A DNA stretch of 64,000 nucleotides, taken from contig NZ_LS999839.1 in NCBI RefSeq assembly GCF_900564155.1, positions 4,337,097 through 4,401,096 of the forward strand, in the 5' to 3' direction. Shown piece after piece: positions 8,469-16,403 of this stretch. This stretch comes from Pedobacter schmidteae. GTDB taxonomy: Bacteria > Bacteroidota > Bacteroidia > Sphingobacteriales > Sphingobacteriaceae. Position 1 is the first letter of the stretch; each line of letters starts with the position of its first letter. The notes under the pieces are model-generated. The model did not search any database. It was not told where the DNA came from and saw only the letters and a program-made list of their open reading frames with translations. A program made the position numbers and the translations under genes.

Positions 8469-9818
8469 TTAGTAAACGATATTCCCCTGGTGTATTAATG
8501 ACTTTACCGGAGAAATCCTGGAAACCGCTTCGGCAGAGCAACTTGCGTCTATCAGTACCATATTGGCCACATCACCCGCTTTTGGCCATTGCTGTACACC
8601 CTTATCGTCCAGCGGAAGTACATTTCCTGTGGCCAGTTTTAAGCTTCTTGATAACATAAATTCGGTACCATAGCCATATACCTGGGCCATTACATTGGCT
8701 TTCTGCAACACACTTCCACTTCCCCAGGTATTCCAATGGTCTATGATGCTATCGTTACCTGTTAAAACGGTAACATTATGCTTGTACAATGTCGGGATGG
8801 GCATAATTAACCCGGCAAATGGAATGGTAGAAACTATACCAATGCCTGCTGCACCTAATTGCTCTGCTATTTCCTCCTGTTTTGATTTATCCAATCTCGC
8901 TAAAATAAAACAGTGACTCAGATAAGTTTTACCTTTTAAAACAGGGTTTTCATTTACCTTTTTAATGAGGTATTCCACTGTTTTAAGTCCCGATTCGCCC
9001 GACTCGTGTAAATGGATGTCAATACCTTTTTTATAATCTAAGGCCAGTTGAACAGTGAAATCCATTGTTTTTTCAATTGCCCCATCTATACTGTATGGAT
9101 CTACGCCACCAATAAAATCAATGTCCATTTGAGCAGCTTCCTTTAAATAAGATGCCGAATCTGTATAAAAAACACCATGTTGCGGGAAGGCTACCAATTC
9201 TGCTCCAAAACTATTCTTTTTATTCTCAAGTGCTTTTTGCAGGTTTTTTAGGGATTGTAATTTTGAAGTAGGTTCAATATTTACATGGCTTCTTGCAAAA
9301 GATGTACCTTTTGATTGCAGCAATTCGATCAACTTTTGCGCATGAACAGTTGATGTCTTCAGCATTTCAGGTAATATTTGTTGCTCCAAAGCAATCATTC
9401 CTTTCACTCCACCTGTTCTTCGGCGGGTAGCTTGCCATGGGCCGCCATAAAATGTTTTATCCAGATGAATATGCATATCTTTAAAAGCAGGCAGCATCAG
9501 GAATCCTTTTGCGTCAATAGCATTGGAATCACCTGGTTTATTAGGTGATATGCTTTTAATTTTTCCACTACTGATGGTTATACAGAATAATTCGGTTTTG
9601 GTATGAACCACCTCATTATCTTCATAATCGAAGCCTGTTTCCAGTCGGACGTTTTTTAAAGTATAGTCACCTTTTGTCATTTTCATAGCTTGTTCGTTTG
9701 TTTCGGGAGACAAAACAGTGTGAGCACTCAGTAACCCGGGTGCAAAAGCCATTCCCATAAGCCCGATTCCTGATTTTTTCAAAAAATCCATGCGCGACAT
9801 TTCAGAATTCTTCATCAT
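8469..9818 (-). CDS. Exported metal-dependent amidohydrolase (cytosine-deaminase-like fold)
   Basis: The protein has 449 residues. Residues 1-33 look like an export signal (SRMDFLKKSG, then a Gly/Ala/Leu-rich core). It is only weakly Tat-like because one Arg of the twin pair is replaced. The TIM-barrel metal ligands of the amidohydrolase superfamily are present: HIH at 116-118, HLHE at 269-272, H302, and D356 in GND. The HLHE arrangement recalls the CodA/AtzB branch, so a hydrolytic deamination or amide cleavage is likely, but the substrate is unknown. It is a clear paralogue of the cytoplasmic enzyme at 10678-11889, sharing long blocks such as AFPQHG-FYTD and ASCSAEAVSRISP. It is transcribed divergently from the ankyrin gene. 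Confidence 0.9.
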   Translation of the reverse strand: MMKNSEMSRMDFLKKSGIGLMGMAFAPGLLSAHTVLSPETNEQAMKMTKGDYTLKNVRLETGFDYEDNEVVHTKTELFCITISSGKIKSISPNKPGDSNAIDAKGFLMLPAFKDMHIHLDKTFYGGPWQATRRRTGGVKGMIALEQQILPEMLKTSTVHAQKLIELLQSKGTSFARSHVNIEPTSKLQSLKNLQKALENKKNSFGAELVAFPQHGVFYTDSASYLKEAAQMDIDFIGGVDPYSIDGAIEKTMDFTVQLALDYKKGIDIHLHESGESGLKTVEYLIKKVNENPVLKGKTYLSHCFILARLDKSKQEEIAEQLGAAGIGIVSTIPFAGLIMPIPTLYKHNVTVLTGNDSIIDHWNTWGSGSVLQKANVMAQVYGYGTEFMLSRSLKLATGNVLPLDDKGVQQWPKAGDVANMVLIDASCSAEAVSRISPVKSLIHQGNIVY

Positions 9819-10000
9819 ATAAAAATATTTCCAGCAAAGTTAATCAACCTCCTGCCTTGCGATGTGGAGGATTCATTCCATCGCTTGAAGAATTTATTAC
9901 TGGAGTATGTGATAAATGTTTCAAGTATTAGAATGGATATTGCAAAATGATGGACTGAAATATACCTTCCTTTGCTTATGTAAATTATGAACGTTAAAGA

Positions 10001-10675
10001 ATGAATATGAAAATATTGTTGTTTGGTTTATGGATGACTACTGTGGCCTCTTGCAGCGCAAAAGAACGTCCTATGGTAAATGAATTAGTTATGCAACAGG
10101 AAAATATAATAAAGCTGGTCAATAAGAACGATATGGAGAGCGTAAAAAAGGCGCTTGAAAACGGTGTGAATGTGAATACACAGGACGATAACAAACGAAG
10201 CCTACTGTTGTTGGCCACCATCAATAAACAAGTGGAGATGGCGAAAATTCTTGTCGAAAAAGGAGCGGATGTAAATATGCAGGCCAACAATCAGGATAGT
10301 CCATTTTTATATGCCGGTGCAAGCGGACAAACAGAATTGGTAAAACTATTTCTTGCAAAGGGCGCCCGCTTTGACATATTTAACCGCTATAATGGCAGCG
10401 CTTTAATTCCTGCCTGCGAACGGGGACACGTGGAGACCGTACGGCTTTTGGTGAATACAAAAGGTTACCCCGTAAACCATGTAAACCGTTTGGGCTGGAC
10501 CGCTTTAATGGAAGCTATTGTTCTGGGGAACGGCACAGAAAAATACCAGGAAATAGTACAAATCCTGAAAGATGGGGGCGCTGATTTACAGATTCCGGAT
10601 CATGATGGCGTTACCCCATTGCAACATGCTCAAAGACGTGGGTTTAAGGAAATAGTGCAAATTTTATCAAAATAG
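10001..10675 (+). CDS. Ankyrin-repeat lipoprotein
   Basis: The protein has 224 residues with a short signal peptide and lipobox VASC (Cys near residue 18), so it is probably lipidated and periplasmic. The rest is about five ankyrin repeats, recognisable by blocks such as LLLLATINKQVEMAKILVEKGADVN, FLYAGASGQTELVKLFLAKGA and TPLQHAQRRGFKEIVQIL. These repeats normally bind a protein partner. The stop is 2 bases before the start of the amidohydrolase at 10678, so the two are translated from one message and may work together. An alternative start two codons later (MKILLF) gives an equally good signal peptide. The partner is unknown. Confidence 0.9.
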   Translation: MNMKILLFGLWMTTVASCSAKERPMVNELVMQQENIIKLVNKNDMESVKKALENGVNVNTQDDNKRSLLLLATINKQVEMAKILVEKGADVNMQANNQDSPFLYAGASGQTELVKLFLAKGARFDIFNRYNGSALIPACERGHVETVRLLVNTKGYPVNHVNRLGWTALMEAIVLGNGTEKYQEIVQILKDGGADLQIPDHDGVTPLQHAQRRGFKEIVQILSK

Positions 10676-10677
10676 AA

Positions 10678-11889
10678 ATGAAAAGTAAAGCATATATACT
10701 GAAAAATGTGTTGCTCGAAACGGGCTTTGAATATGAAGGGAGTGAGGTAGTAAAAACAAAAACAGCATTATTTTGTGTTGAGATCGAAAACGGTAAAATA
10801 AAGCAGATCAAACCTAACGACCGCAGTATTGATGGCATAGATGCCAAAGGCAAACTGATGTTGCCTGCTTTTAAAGATATGCATGCCCATCTGGATAAAA
10901 TGTTATTCGGCTTATCTTGGCAGGCTGTTTCTAACAAAAGAAGAACAGTAAAAGATATGATCGCCTATGAGCAGAAGATGATCCCCGGATGGTTGAAGAC
11001 ATCGGTAGAGCGTACTGAAAAGCTGATTAGACTTTTGCAATCTTATGGTACAAATTTCATCCGATCGCATTTTAATGTCGATCCAACTTCTGGTCTCGAC
11101 TCCTTAAAACATCTGGAAAAAGCCTTGGAAGACATGAAGACTTCGGTAGATGCTGAACTTGTGGCTTTTCCTCAGCATGGTATTTTTTATACCGATACAC
11201 TGCCTTTGTTAAGAGATGTTGCTACCATGGACGCTGTAAGCTTCATAGGTGGTGTAGATCCCTTTTCATTGGACGGAAGTGTAGAAAAGCCGATGGAACA
11301 AATTGTACAACTGGCATTGGACAATAAAAAAGGAATAGATATACACCTTCATGAAATGGGCGAAAGTGGCATAAAGACGATTGAATACCTGATCGACAAA
11401 ACAATAGAAAATCCACAATTACGTGGAAAATCTTTCGTTAGTCATGCTTTTGCCTTAAGTCGTCTTAGCATAGCCGAGGCTGAGAGAATTGCGGAGCGAC
11501 TTACCGGTGCAGGAGTTGGCATTGTTTCGTCAGTGCCATTTGGCAGAATAGTTATGCCTATTCCTACACTTAGGAAACATGGTGTTGAGGTTTTGATTGG
11601 TAACGACAATATTCAGGATCACTGGAATACCTTTGGTTCAGGCAATATGTTGCAAAAGGCAAATCTGATTGCCGAACTTTATGGTTATGGAACAGAGTGG
11701 CAATTGTCCAGAGCCCTTGCTTTTGCAACCCGCTATAAACTTCCATTGGATGATAAAGGTAACCAACAATGGCCAAAGCCAGGAGATGCTGCCAATATAG
11801 TGTTGCTCGATGCGAGCTGTTCGGCCGAAGCTGTTTCCCGTATATCTCCCCTGAGGTCACTTATCCATAAAGGGAAGATTGTATTTTAG
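10678..11889 (+). CDS. Cytoplasmic metal-dependent amidohydrolase, paralogue of 8469-9818
   Basis: The protein has 403 residues and lacks the signal region of its paralogue; it starts directly at the beta-sandwich strand (MKSKAYILKNVLLETGFEYE). Metal-site motifs are HAH at 69-71, HLHE at 223-226, H256, and D310 in GND. Roughly half of the residues match the exported copy by eye, including the C-terminal block DASCSAEAVSRISPLRSLIHKG. It is translationally adjacent to the ankyrin lipoprotein and followed by an AraC regulator that may control it. The substrate cannot be deduced; a cyclic amide or a deaminated heterocycle is the family expectation. Confidence 0.9.
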   Translation: MKSKAYILKNVLLETGFEYEGSEVVKTKTALFCVEIENGKIKQIKPNDRSIDGIDAKGKLMLPAFKDMHAHLDKMLFGLSWQAVSNKRRTVKDMIAYEQKMIPGWLKTSVERTEKLIRLLQSYGTNFIRSHFNVDPTSGLDSLKHLEKALEDMKTSVDAELVAFPQHGIFYTDTLPLLRDVATMDAVSFIGGVDPFSLDGSVEKPMEQIVQLALDNKKGIDIHLHEMGESGIKTIEYLIDKTIENPQLRGKSFVSHAFALSRLSIAEAERIAERLTGAGVGIVSSVPFGRIVMPIPTLRKHGVEVLIGNDNIQDHWNTFGSGNMLQKANLIAELYGYGTEWQLSRALAFATRYKLPLDDKGNQQWPKPGDAANIVLLDASCSAEAVSRISPLRSLIHKGKIVF

Positions 11890-11933
11890 TTATAAATTTT
11901 TCAAGCGTTGGAATAAAAATAACTTCCGTCAAA

Positions 11934-11980
11934 TTCCTATTTTTTTCATAAATTTTAACTAGGTTATGAAAAAATAGGAA
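11934..11980. promoter_or_regulatory. Long inverted repeat in front of the AraC-type regulator
   Basis: The arms TTCCTATTTTTTTCATAA (11934-11951) and TTATGAAAAAATAGGAA (11964-11980) are reverse complements except for one unpaired base, with a 12-base centre. An outer pair AAGCGT (11903-11908) and ACGCTT (11983-11988) extends the symmetry. There is no T-run after it, so a simple terminator is unlikely. It could be an operator for the regulator starting at 11995 or an mRNA hairpin. Confidence 0.5.
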
Positions 11981-11994
11981 ACACGCTTTAGCTT

Positions 11995-12852
11995 ATGACT
12001 TTAAATGGTGAAAATGCCCATATACCACTAATTGGGATTCAGGAGTTTAGAAAGGGGCAATCGGCAGGTAGGGAAGAATTGCTCTATAACGAACTGCATG
12101 GAGAAAGACATATTGATAAACCTCATAAGCATGATTTTTTCATCATTTTATTGTTTGACCGGGCCAGGGGAAACCATAATATCGACTTCCATGATTATCC
12201 CATTGGAGACAGGCAGGTACATGTATTGTTCCCAGGCCAGGTACACAGGTGGGATATTGAGCCTAAAACAACTGGATATCAGCTGATGATCCACCGTAAT
12301 TTTTTTGAGCGCTTTGCACCTTATTTCCGTTTTTCATCTACCAATTACAGGAACCATCCAGTGATACCGCTAACCGATCACAGTTTTCAACTGTTGGAGT
12401 ATGAGTTTGATGCCATCAGAGATGAATTAAATGCCGATCATTCGCTTCCGGAGGTTATCAGTGCCAGGGCGGCAGTTATTGCTGCTATTGTAAGCAAAGC
12501 AGCCGAAAATATTTTCACAGATTTTAAAGTCTATCAATCTAACCCAAGGCTTGCCAAATTTAACATGCTGATTGATCAGTTTTATAAGGAACAGAAGCTA
12601 GTTACTTTTTATGCTTCCAAACTTCATATATCCGCCAATTATTTAAATATCCTTTGTAAGAAAAACCTCAAAATATCCGCCACCCAACTGATCCAGCAAC
12701 GGGTTTTATTAGAGGCGAAGCGTCTGCTTCAGTCCACAGAATTATCTATCAAAGAAATTGCCTTTGAACTTGGCTTTGTGGATCATGCTTATTTCTCTAA
12801 TTTCTTTAAGGGGCAGGCAGGGGTTACGCCAACAGAATTCAGGGTGCAGTAA
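11995..12852 (+). CDS. AraC-family transcriptional regulator
   Basis: The protein has 285 residues. The N-terminal 150 residues form a cupin-like sensing domain (DKPHKHDFFIILLFDRARG, IDFHDYPI, LFPGQVHRWD). The C-terminal 100 residues contain two helix-turn-helix units, the first near YASKLHISANYLNILCKKN and the second near LSIKEIAFELGFVDHAYFSNFFKGQAGVTPTEF, the classical AraC signature. It lies 105 bases after the amidohydrolase with a long inverted repeat between them. Control of the amidohydrolase/ankyrin genes is likely from position but not shown. A small molecule effector is expected from the cupin domain. Confidence 0.94.
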   Translation: MTLNGENAHIPLIGIQEFRKGQSAGREELLYNELHGERHIDKPHKHDFFIILLFDRARGNHNIDFHDYPIGDRQVHVLFPGQVHRWDIEPKTTGYQLMIHRNFFERFAPYFRFSSTNYRNHPVIPLTDHSFQLLEYEFDAIRDELNADHSLPEVISARAAVIAAIVSKAAENIFTDFKVYQSNPRLAKFNMLIDQFYKEQKLVTFYASKLHISANYLNILCKKNLKISATQLIQQRVLLEAKRLLQSTELSIKEIAFELGFVDHAYFSNFFKGQAGVTPTEFRVQ

Positions 12853-12887
12853 GATCCACAATTAAAAAAATCTTGTCAAAAAAACGG

Positions 12888-13184
12888 CTAGTTAGGTTTA
12901 TTTAACTTTTGAAGCTCGTCACCCAGAGATTTCATGCTATCTTGTACAGATTTTAAGTCCATAATGATCCTTAAAACTGTATCACTGTGCATTACGACTA
13001 CTTTGTTATCTGCTCTATACATCCACCATTCAGCGATAAACATTGGCATCTTTTCATCAGGTTCACCAACCAATGCTGCAACCTTATCCTTAGTCATTCC
13101 TTTTGAAATAGATTCAAAAGATTTTGTTTTTGAACATGCCATCATGCCAATAGCTGCAACCAGTATTAATAGCGCTTTTCTCAT
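12888..13184 (-). CDS. Small SmpA/BamE-like lipoprotein
   Basis: The protein has 98 residues with a signal peptide and lipobox GMMAC (Cys near residue 17). The body matches the SmpA/OmlA/BamE pattern: ISKGMTKDKVAALVGEPDE, then WWMYRADNKVVVMHSDTVL. In proteobacterial BamE this fold helps outer-membrane protein assembly, but many Bacteroidota have several such small lipoproteins of unknown role, so the name bamE is not justified. The gene stands alone, convergent with the AraC regulator. Confidence 0.82.
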   Translation of the reverse strand: MRKALLILVAAIGMMACSKTKSFESISKGMTKDKVAALVGEPDEKMPMFIAEWWMYRADNKVVVMHSDTVLRIIMDLKSVQDSMKSLGDELQKLNKPN

Positions 13185-13296
13185 TCTGTAAATATAAGCG
13201 CTTTTAACATAAAAGACTTACTGTAGAATGCAACACCGGACTGAAGTTATTTTTGATTCAATTCCTAATGCTACAGTATTTAAAAGGAGGAAGCCA

Positions 13297-13329
13297 TCTG
13301 GACCAGTTACATATATAGAATCTGGACCA
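13297..13329. promoter_or_regulatory. Direct repeat TCTGGACCA upstream of the GNAT gene, candidate MocR operator
   Basis: TCTGGACCA occurs twice in the same orientation (13297-13305 and 13321-13329), 24 bases start to start. A similar CTGGACTA lies at 14770-14777 and an inverted TGGTCCA at 14808-14814, in front of the nearby MocR-type regulator. Known MocR regulators such as TauR bind direct CTGGAC-type repeats, so a shared operator is plausible. The repeats also fall inside a 36-codon frame (13228-13338), which is the main alternative reading. Confidence 0.45.
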
Positions 13330-13383
13330 AATGCCTAATCCAGTTTTTAGAGAGATTTGCGACATACTTAAAAATCATTATAT

Positions 13384-13884
13384 ATGTCGACAATCAACTT
13401 AGAAACAGACGCTTTGGAAGTGAGCGTAAAAGGAGGAACAGCAACTCTTGTTAAAGCAACCATTGCATCTTTGGAAGATGCAGCCATGTTATTTGACCAG
13501 TATCGTGTTTTTTACCGCCAACCATCGGATTACGAAAGAGGCCGCAAGTTTCTGCAGGAAAGGATCAATAATGGAGAATCGTACATCTTCCTGGCCTATG
13601 TAGCCGGTAAAGCGGTAGGTTTTGTACAATTGTATCAACTGTTCCATTACATCAAACTTGAAAAACAATGGTTGCTGAGTGACCTGTTTGTTCATCCCGA
13701 ATACAGGGGAATCGGACTTTCGGTTGCGATAATTGAAAGATGCAAGCAATGGTGCGACGAAACCAAGTCCTGCGGATTGATGCTGGAAACCGAGAAAACC
13801 AATGATATTGGCAATCAGCTGTACCCACGTTGCGGTTTTGAATACGATGGATTACACAACTATTACTATTGGTGGAAGAAATAA
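13384..13884 (+). CDS. GNAT-family N-acetyltransferase
   Basis: The protein has 166 residues with a GCN5-related fold. An N-terminal beta strand and helix (ATLVKATIASLEDAAMLFDQYRVFY) lead to the core strand WLLSDLFVHPEYRGIGLSVAIIERC, which holds the acetyl-CoA pyrophosphate-binding loop (R-G-I-G). The C-terminal strand is LMLETEKTNDIGNQLYPRCGFE. The acceptor substrate is unknown. It is convergent with the MocR-type gene, only 6 bases separating the two ends. The CTGGACCA repeats upstream link it to that regulator. Confidence 0.92.
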   Translation: MSTINLETDALEVSVKGGTATLVKATIASLEDAAMLFDQYRVFYRQPSDYERGRKFLQERINNGESYIFLAYVAGKAVGFVQLYQLFHYIKLEKQWLLSDLFVHPEYRGIGLSVAIIERCKQWCDETKSCGLMLETEKTNDIGNQLYPRCGFEYDGLHNYYYWWKK

Positions 13885-13890
13885 TAAGCG

Positions 13891-14769
13891 CTACAATAAT
13901 GGGCCTAACGCTTTTAGGCCCTCTTCCAGCTGTTCGTTGCTAAGCGAACCGTAGCCTAACCGCAAACCATTTACCGGTTCATTAAAACTATACCGCTCTG
14001 GAGGGTGTGGTGTGGTATAAACTGCTTTTATCCGTTTGTGCTGCCTCAACAGGGGTTCCATGTCCTCCACAATAAGGCCATTCCTGTCTACATCAACAGG
14101 AATCAATTTGGCCCCGGCACTTTCAAAAGCTCCCCAGGCTGGTTTATAGCCCGGATTTTCGATCAGTACCACATCTCCCTTGGTCATCAAACATTGCGCG
14201 ATCACATACATTGCCATCTGGCTTCCGCGGGTAATGCAAATCATATCCTCACTCAGCTGCATGCCACGTTGGTGGTTTAGCATTTTTGATATGGCCTGCC
14301 TAAAAGCAGGATCGCCCATCGAATCGCCATAACCCATCATTTGCCAGCGGGCTTTTCGACCAAAAATTTGGCGGTAGGCACGCGCAAGCTCGGTAATGGG
14401 GGCAATTTTGCTGTCTGGATTGCCGTCATCAAAAGTGATGTGATATTTGACAGTGGCAACATCGGCGCCAATTGGGGCATCGCCAGGTGTACGGCCAGCA
14501 GCCAAATGGGGTAGCACATCCGAAACAAAAGTACCTTTTCTTTCCTTCGAAATCAGCCAGCCTTCATTGATCAGTACATTTAAGGCCTCTACTATGGTAT
14601 TACGGTTTACCTTTAGCAACTGCGACAGGTTCCTGCTACCAGGCAGCGGTTCACCAGCTTTTAGTCGCCCGGTTTGTACAGCTTCAATAATGGCATCCGC
14701 AATTTGCAGATAGATGGCTTTCCCCGATTGGGGGTTAACCTCAAATTCCAATTTCCATGGTCTTAACAT
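13891..14769 (-). CDS. MocR-type (GntR-aminotransferase) regulator with an internal deletion
   Basis: Residues 1-85 are a GntR-type winged helix (YLQIADAIIEAVQTGRLKAGEPLPGSRNLSQLLKVNRNTIVEAL). Residues about 110-255 are the first part of a fold-type I aminotransferase domain (GYGDSMGDPAFRQAI, ITRGSQMAMYVIAQCL, ENPGYKPAWGAFESAGA, AVYTTPH). MocR proteins are normally about 450-500 residues, but this one has 292. Directly after TTPH (252-255) the sequence jumps to RYSFNEPVNGLRLGYGSLSNEQLEEGLKAL, which is the usual far C-terminus. About 190 residues carrying the PLP-binding lysine are missing, in frame. It could be a deletion product unable to bind PLP but still able to bind DNA. It is divergent from the cupin gene. 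Confidence 0.85.
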   Translation of the reverse strand: MLRPWKLEFEVNPQSGKAIYLQIADAIIEAVQTGRLKAGEPLPGSRNLSQLLKVNRNTIVEALNVLINEGWLISKERKGTFVSDVLPHLAAGRTPGDAPIGADVATVKYHITFDDGNPDSKIAPITELARAYRQIFGRKARWQMMGYGDSMGDPAFRQAISKMLNHQRGMQLSEDMICITRGSQMAMYVIAQCLMTKGDVVLIENPGYKPAWGAFESAGAKLIPVDVDRNGLIVEDMEPLLRQHKRIKAVYTTPHPPERYSFNEPVNGLRLGYGSLSNEQLEEGLKALGPLL

Positions 14770-14814
14770 CTGGACTACCTTGTTTTTAAAATTCTGTATC
14801 AGTTTGATGGTCCA
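14770..14814. promoter_or_regulatory. Candidate MocR operators in the MocR/cupin divergent region
   Basis: CTGGACTA (14770-14777, directly before the MocR start codon) and TGGTCCA (14808-14814, the reverse complement of TGGACCA) lie in the 97-base divergent gap. The second overlaps the spacer of the cupin promoter, so binding there would block transcription. Both match the repeats at 13297-13329. Confidence 0.4.
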
Positions 14815-14831
14815 AATGTACTATACTTTTG
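14803..14831 (+). promoter_or_regulatory. Promoter of the cupin/DapA-family operon
   Basis: TTTG (14803-14806) and TACTTTTG (14824-14831) are 17 bases apart. This fits the Bacteroidota consensus with a slightly short spacer, and it sits 35 bases before the cupin start codon. Confidence 0.6.
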
Positions 14832-14866
14832 TGATGCAATAGTGCAAATAACAAAAAAATAAGATT

Positions 14867-15331
14867 ATGAATAACACAGATTTTAATCCATTTAGTTCAA
14901 AAGACTTTCACCAGACTTTTGCCCGCCCGCAGTATAACAAACCAGCCTACCTGGTCCATAAAAATGTCGAAGAAGCTGGTGTACACGATCAGTTTTCGAC
15001 AGAACGTAAACACCCGGTGTTTTTTGTAGACCTGCCCAGCAAAAACGTGAGCATGACCATTGGCGGATTGTTACCCGGACAATTGACCAATAGGCACCGT
15101 CACACCTACGAAACCATTTTGTACGTTATTGAAGGGCGTGGCTGGACAGAAATTGAAGGTGAACGGGTAGAATGGGAGGCCGGCGATGCAGTATATATCC
15201 CATCCTGGGCCTGGCACCGGCACCAAAATCTGAGCAATAGCGACTCGGCCAAATACATAGCCTGCGAAAACGCACCGCAGTTACAAAACCTGGGCGTTGC
15301 CCTGAGAGAAGAAGAAGGGAGGGATTTATAA
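14867..15331 (+). CDS. Cupin-domain protein
   Basis: The protein has 154 residues forming one conserved beta barrel. The first cupin motif has H77, H79 and E82 (NRHRHTYETILYVIEGRG) and the second has WHRH with H117 and H119 (GDAVYIPSWAWHRHQN), so a metal site is likely. Such cupins can be small-molecule dioxygenases, isomerases or binding proteins. It is translationally adjacent to the DapA-family lyase (stop and start 2 bases apart), which suggests consecutive steps in the breakdown of a sugar acid or amino acid derivative. The substrate cannot be read from the sequence. Confidence 0.88.
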   Translation: MNNTDFNPFSSKDFHQTFARPQYNKPAYLVHKNVEEAGVHDQFSTERKHPVFFVDLPSKNVSMTIGGLLPGQLTNRHRHTYETILYVIEGRGWTEIEGERVEWEAGDAVYIPSWAWHRHQNLSNSDSAKYIACENAPQLQNLGVALREEEGRDL

Positions 15332-15333
15332 TC

Positions 15334-16251
15334 ATGAAAAATATTCCATTTGAAGGGATTATTGCCTATCCCATTACGCCGTTTAATGAAAACGAGAAAG
15401 TAAATATTGTGCTATTCAAAACATTGTTGGAACGGTTAGTAGTTTCAGGTTCGCATGGTATTGCACCTTTAGGAAGCACCGGTGTGCTGCCATACTTGAC
15501 AGACGAAGAGAAAGAAGCCGTTACTGAAGCAGCCATTGAGCAGGTGGGAGGGCGCTTGCCTACCTTAATTGGCGTATCAAATTTGACTACTGATAAAACA
15601 ATTTATCATGCTCAGTTTGCCGAAAAGGCAGGGGCAACGGCCGTAATGATTATGCCAATGAGTTATTGGAAATTAACAGATGATGAAATCCTGACGCATT
15701 ATGATGCTGTGGCCTCTAAAATTTCTATTCCCATTATGGCGTATAACAACCCGTCAACAAGTGGCATAGACATGTCCACTACGCTGCTAAAACGTTTGTT
15801 GGAAATACCCAATGTAACCATGATTAAAGAAAGCAGCGGTGATGTGCAGCGCATGCACAATTTAAGAGCCGAATTGGGCGAAGATGTGGCTTTTTACAAT
15901 GGCTCCAATCCACTGGCCCTTGCCGCTTTTGCAGCTGGCGCAAAAGGCTGGTGTACAGCAGCCCCAAATCTGATACCACAATTAAATGTTGAACTGTATC
16001 AGGCTATTCAAGGCAATGATGTGGAAAAGGCAAAAAAACTGTTTTACCAACAATTGGATTTGCTGAAATTTATTGTAAAAACAGGCCTACCCAGAGCAAT
16101 TAAAGCGGGACTGGAGCTTTTAGGAGATGACGGGGGGCAATTGAGGAGTCCGCTGAAACCTCTGGAGTATGCTGAAATGATTGCGTTGGAAAAAATCATT
16201 TCAAAGGTAATTCATCAGAAGGTTTCTGACTACGGGAATGTGGTGAAATAA
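15334..16251 (+). CDS. DapA-family aldolase/lyase (dihydrodipicolinate synthase superfamily)
   Basis: The protein has 305 residues, a full-length TIM barrel of the class I Schiff-base aldolase group. The catalytic Lys is K165 in MIKESSGD, the conserved Tyr is Y137 in AYNNPSTSG, and the substrate carboxylate loop is GSTGVLPYL near residue 48. In true DapA the loop reads GTTGE; here the Glu is replaced, and the gene stands with a cupin rather than lysine genes. A catabolic lyase (keto-acid sugar, hydroxyproline or similar) is therefore more likely than lysine synthesis. It forms an operon with the cupin gene, probably under the divergent MocR-type regulator. Confidence 0.9.
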   Translation: MKNIPFEGIIAYPITPFNENEKVNIVLFKTLLERLVVSGSHGIAPLGSTGVLPYLTDEEKEAVTEAAIEQVGGRLPTLIGVSNLTTDKTIYHAQFAEKAGATAVMIMPMSYWKLTDDEILTHYDAVASKISIPIMAYNNPSTSGIDMSTTLLKRLLEIPNVTMIKESSGDVQRMHNLRAELGEDVAFYNGSNPLALAAFAAGAKGWCTAAPNLIPQLNVELYQAIQGNDVEKAKKLFYQQLDLLKFIVKTGLPRAIKAGLELLGDDGGQLRSPLKPLEYAEMIALEKIISKVIHQKVSDYGNVVK

Positions 16252-16256
16252 TTTCT

Positions 16257-16323
16257 GGTGGTATATTGATAAATAGACATTTAATATGTCCGAATCAACC
16301 TGTTATAATGTCTATTTACCACC
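16257..16323. repeat. Two-step inverted repeat between the lyase and AHSA1 genes
   Basis: Outer arms GGTGGTA (16257-16263) and TACCACC (16317-16323) and inner arms AAATAGACATT (16271-16281) and AATGTCTATTT (16307-16317) are perfect reverse complements. The left side has seven extra bases between the two arms. No T-run follows, so it is not a standard terminator. It may be an operator, an mRNA structure or a small mobile repeat. Confidence 0.5.
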
Positions 16324-16403
16324 TCTGTTATGAAACATAGTATTGTTAATTTTGTTTTAATGATTTGAATATCGACTCAATTGTTAACCCTAAAAACATA
16401 GCT

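Noticed and set aside
13228..13338. 36-codon frame upstream of the GNAT gene
   Set aside because: It has no signal or fold features, and its two S-G-P repeats are explained by the operator-like CTGGACCA sequences also found at the MocR/cupin promoter.
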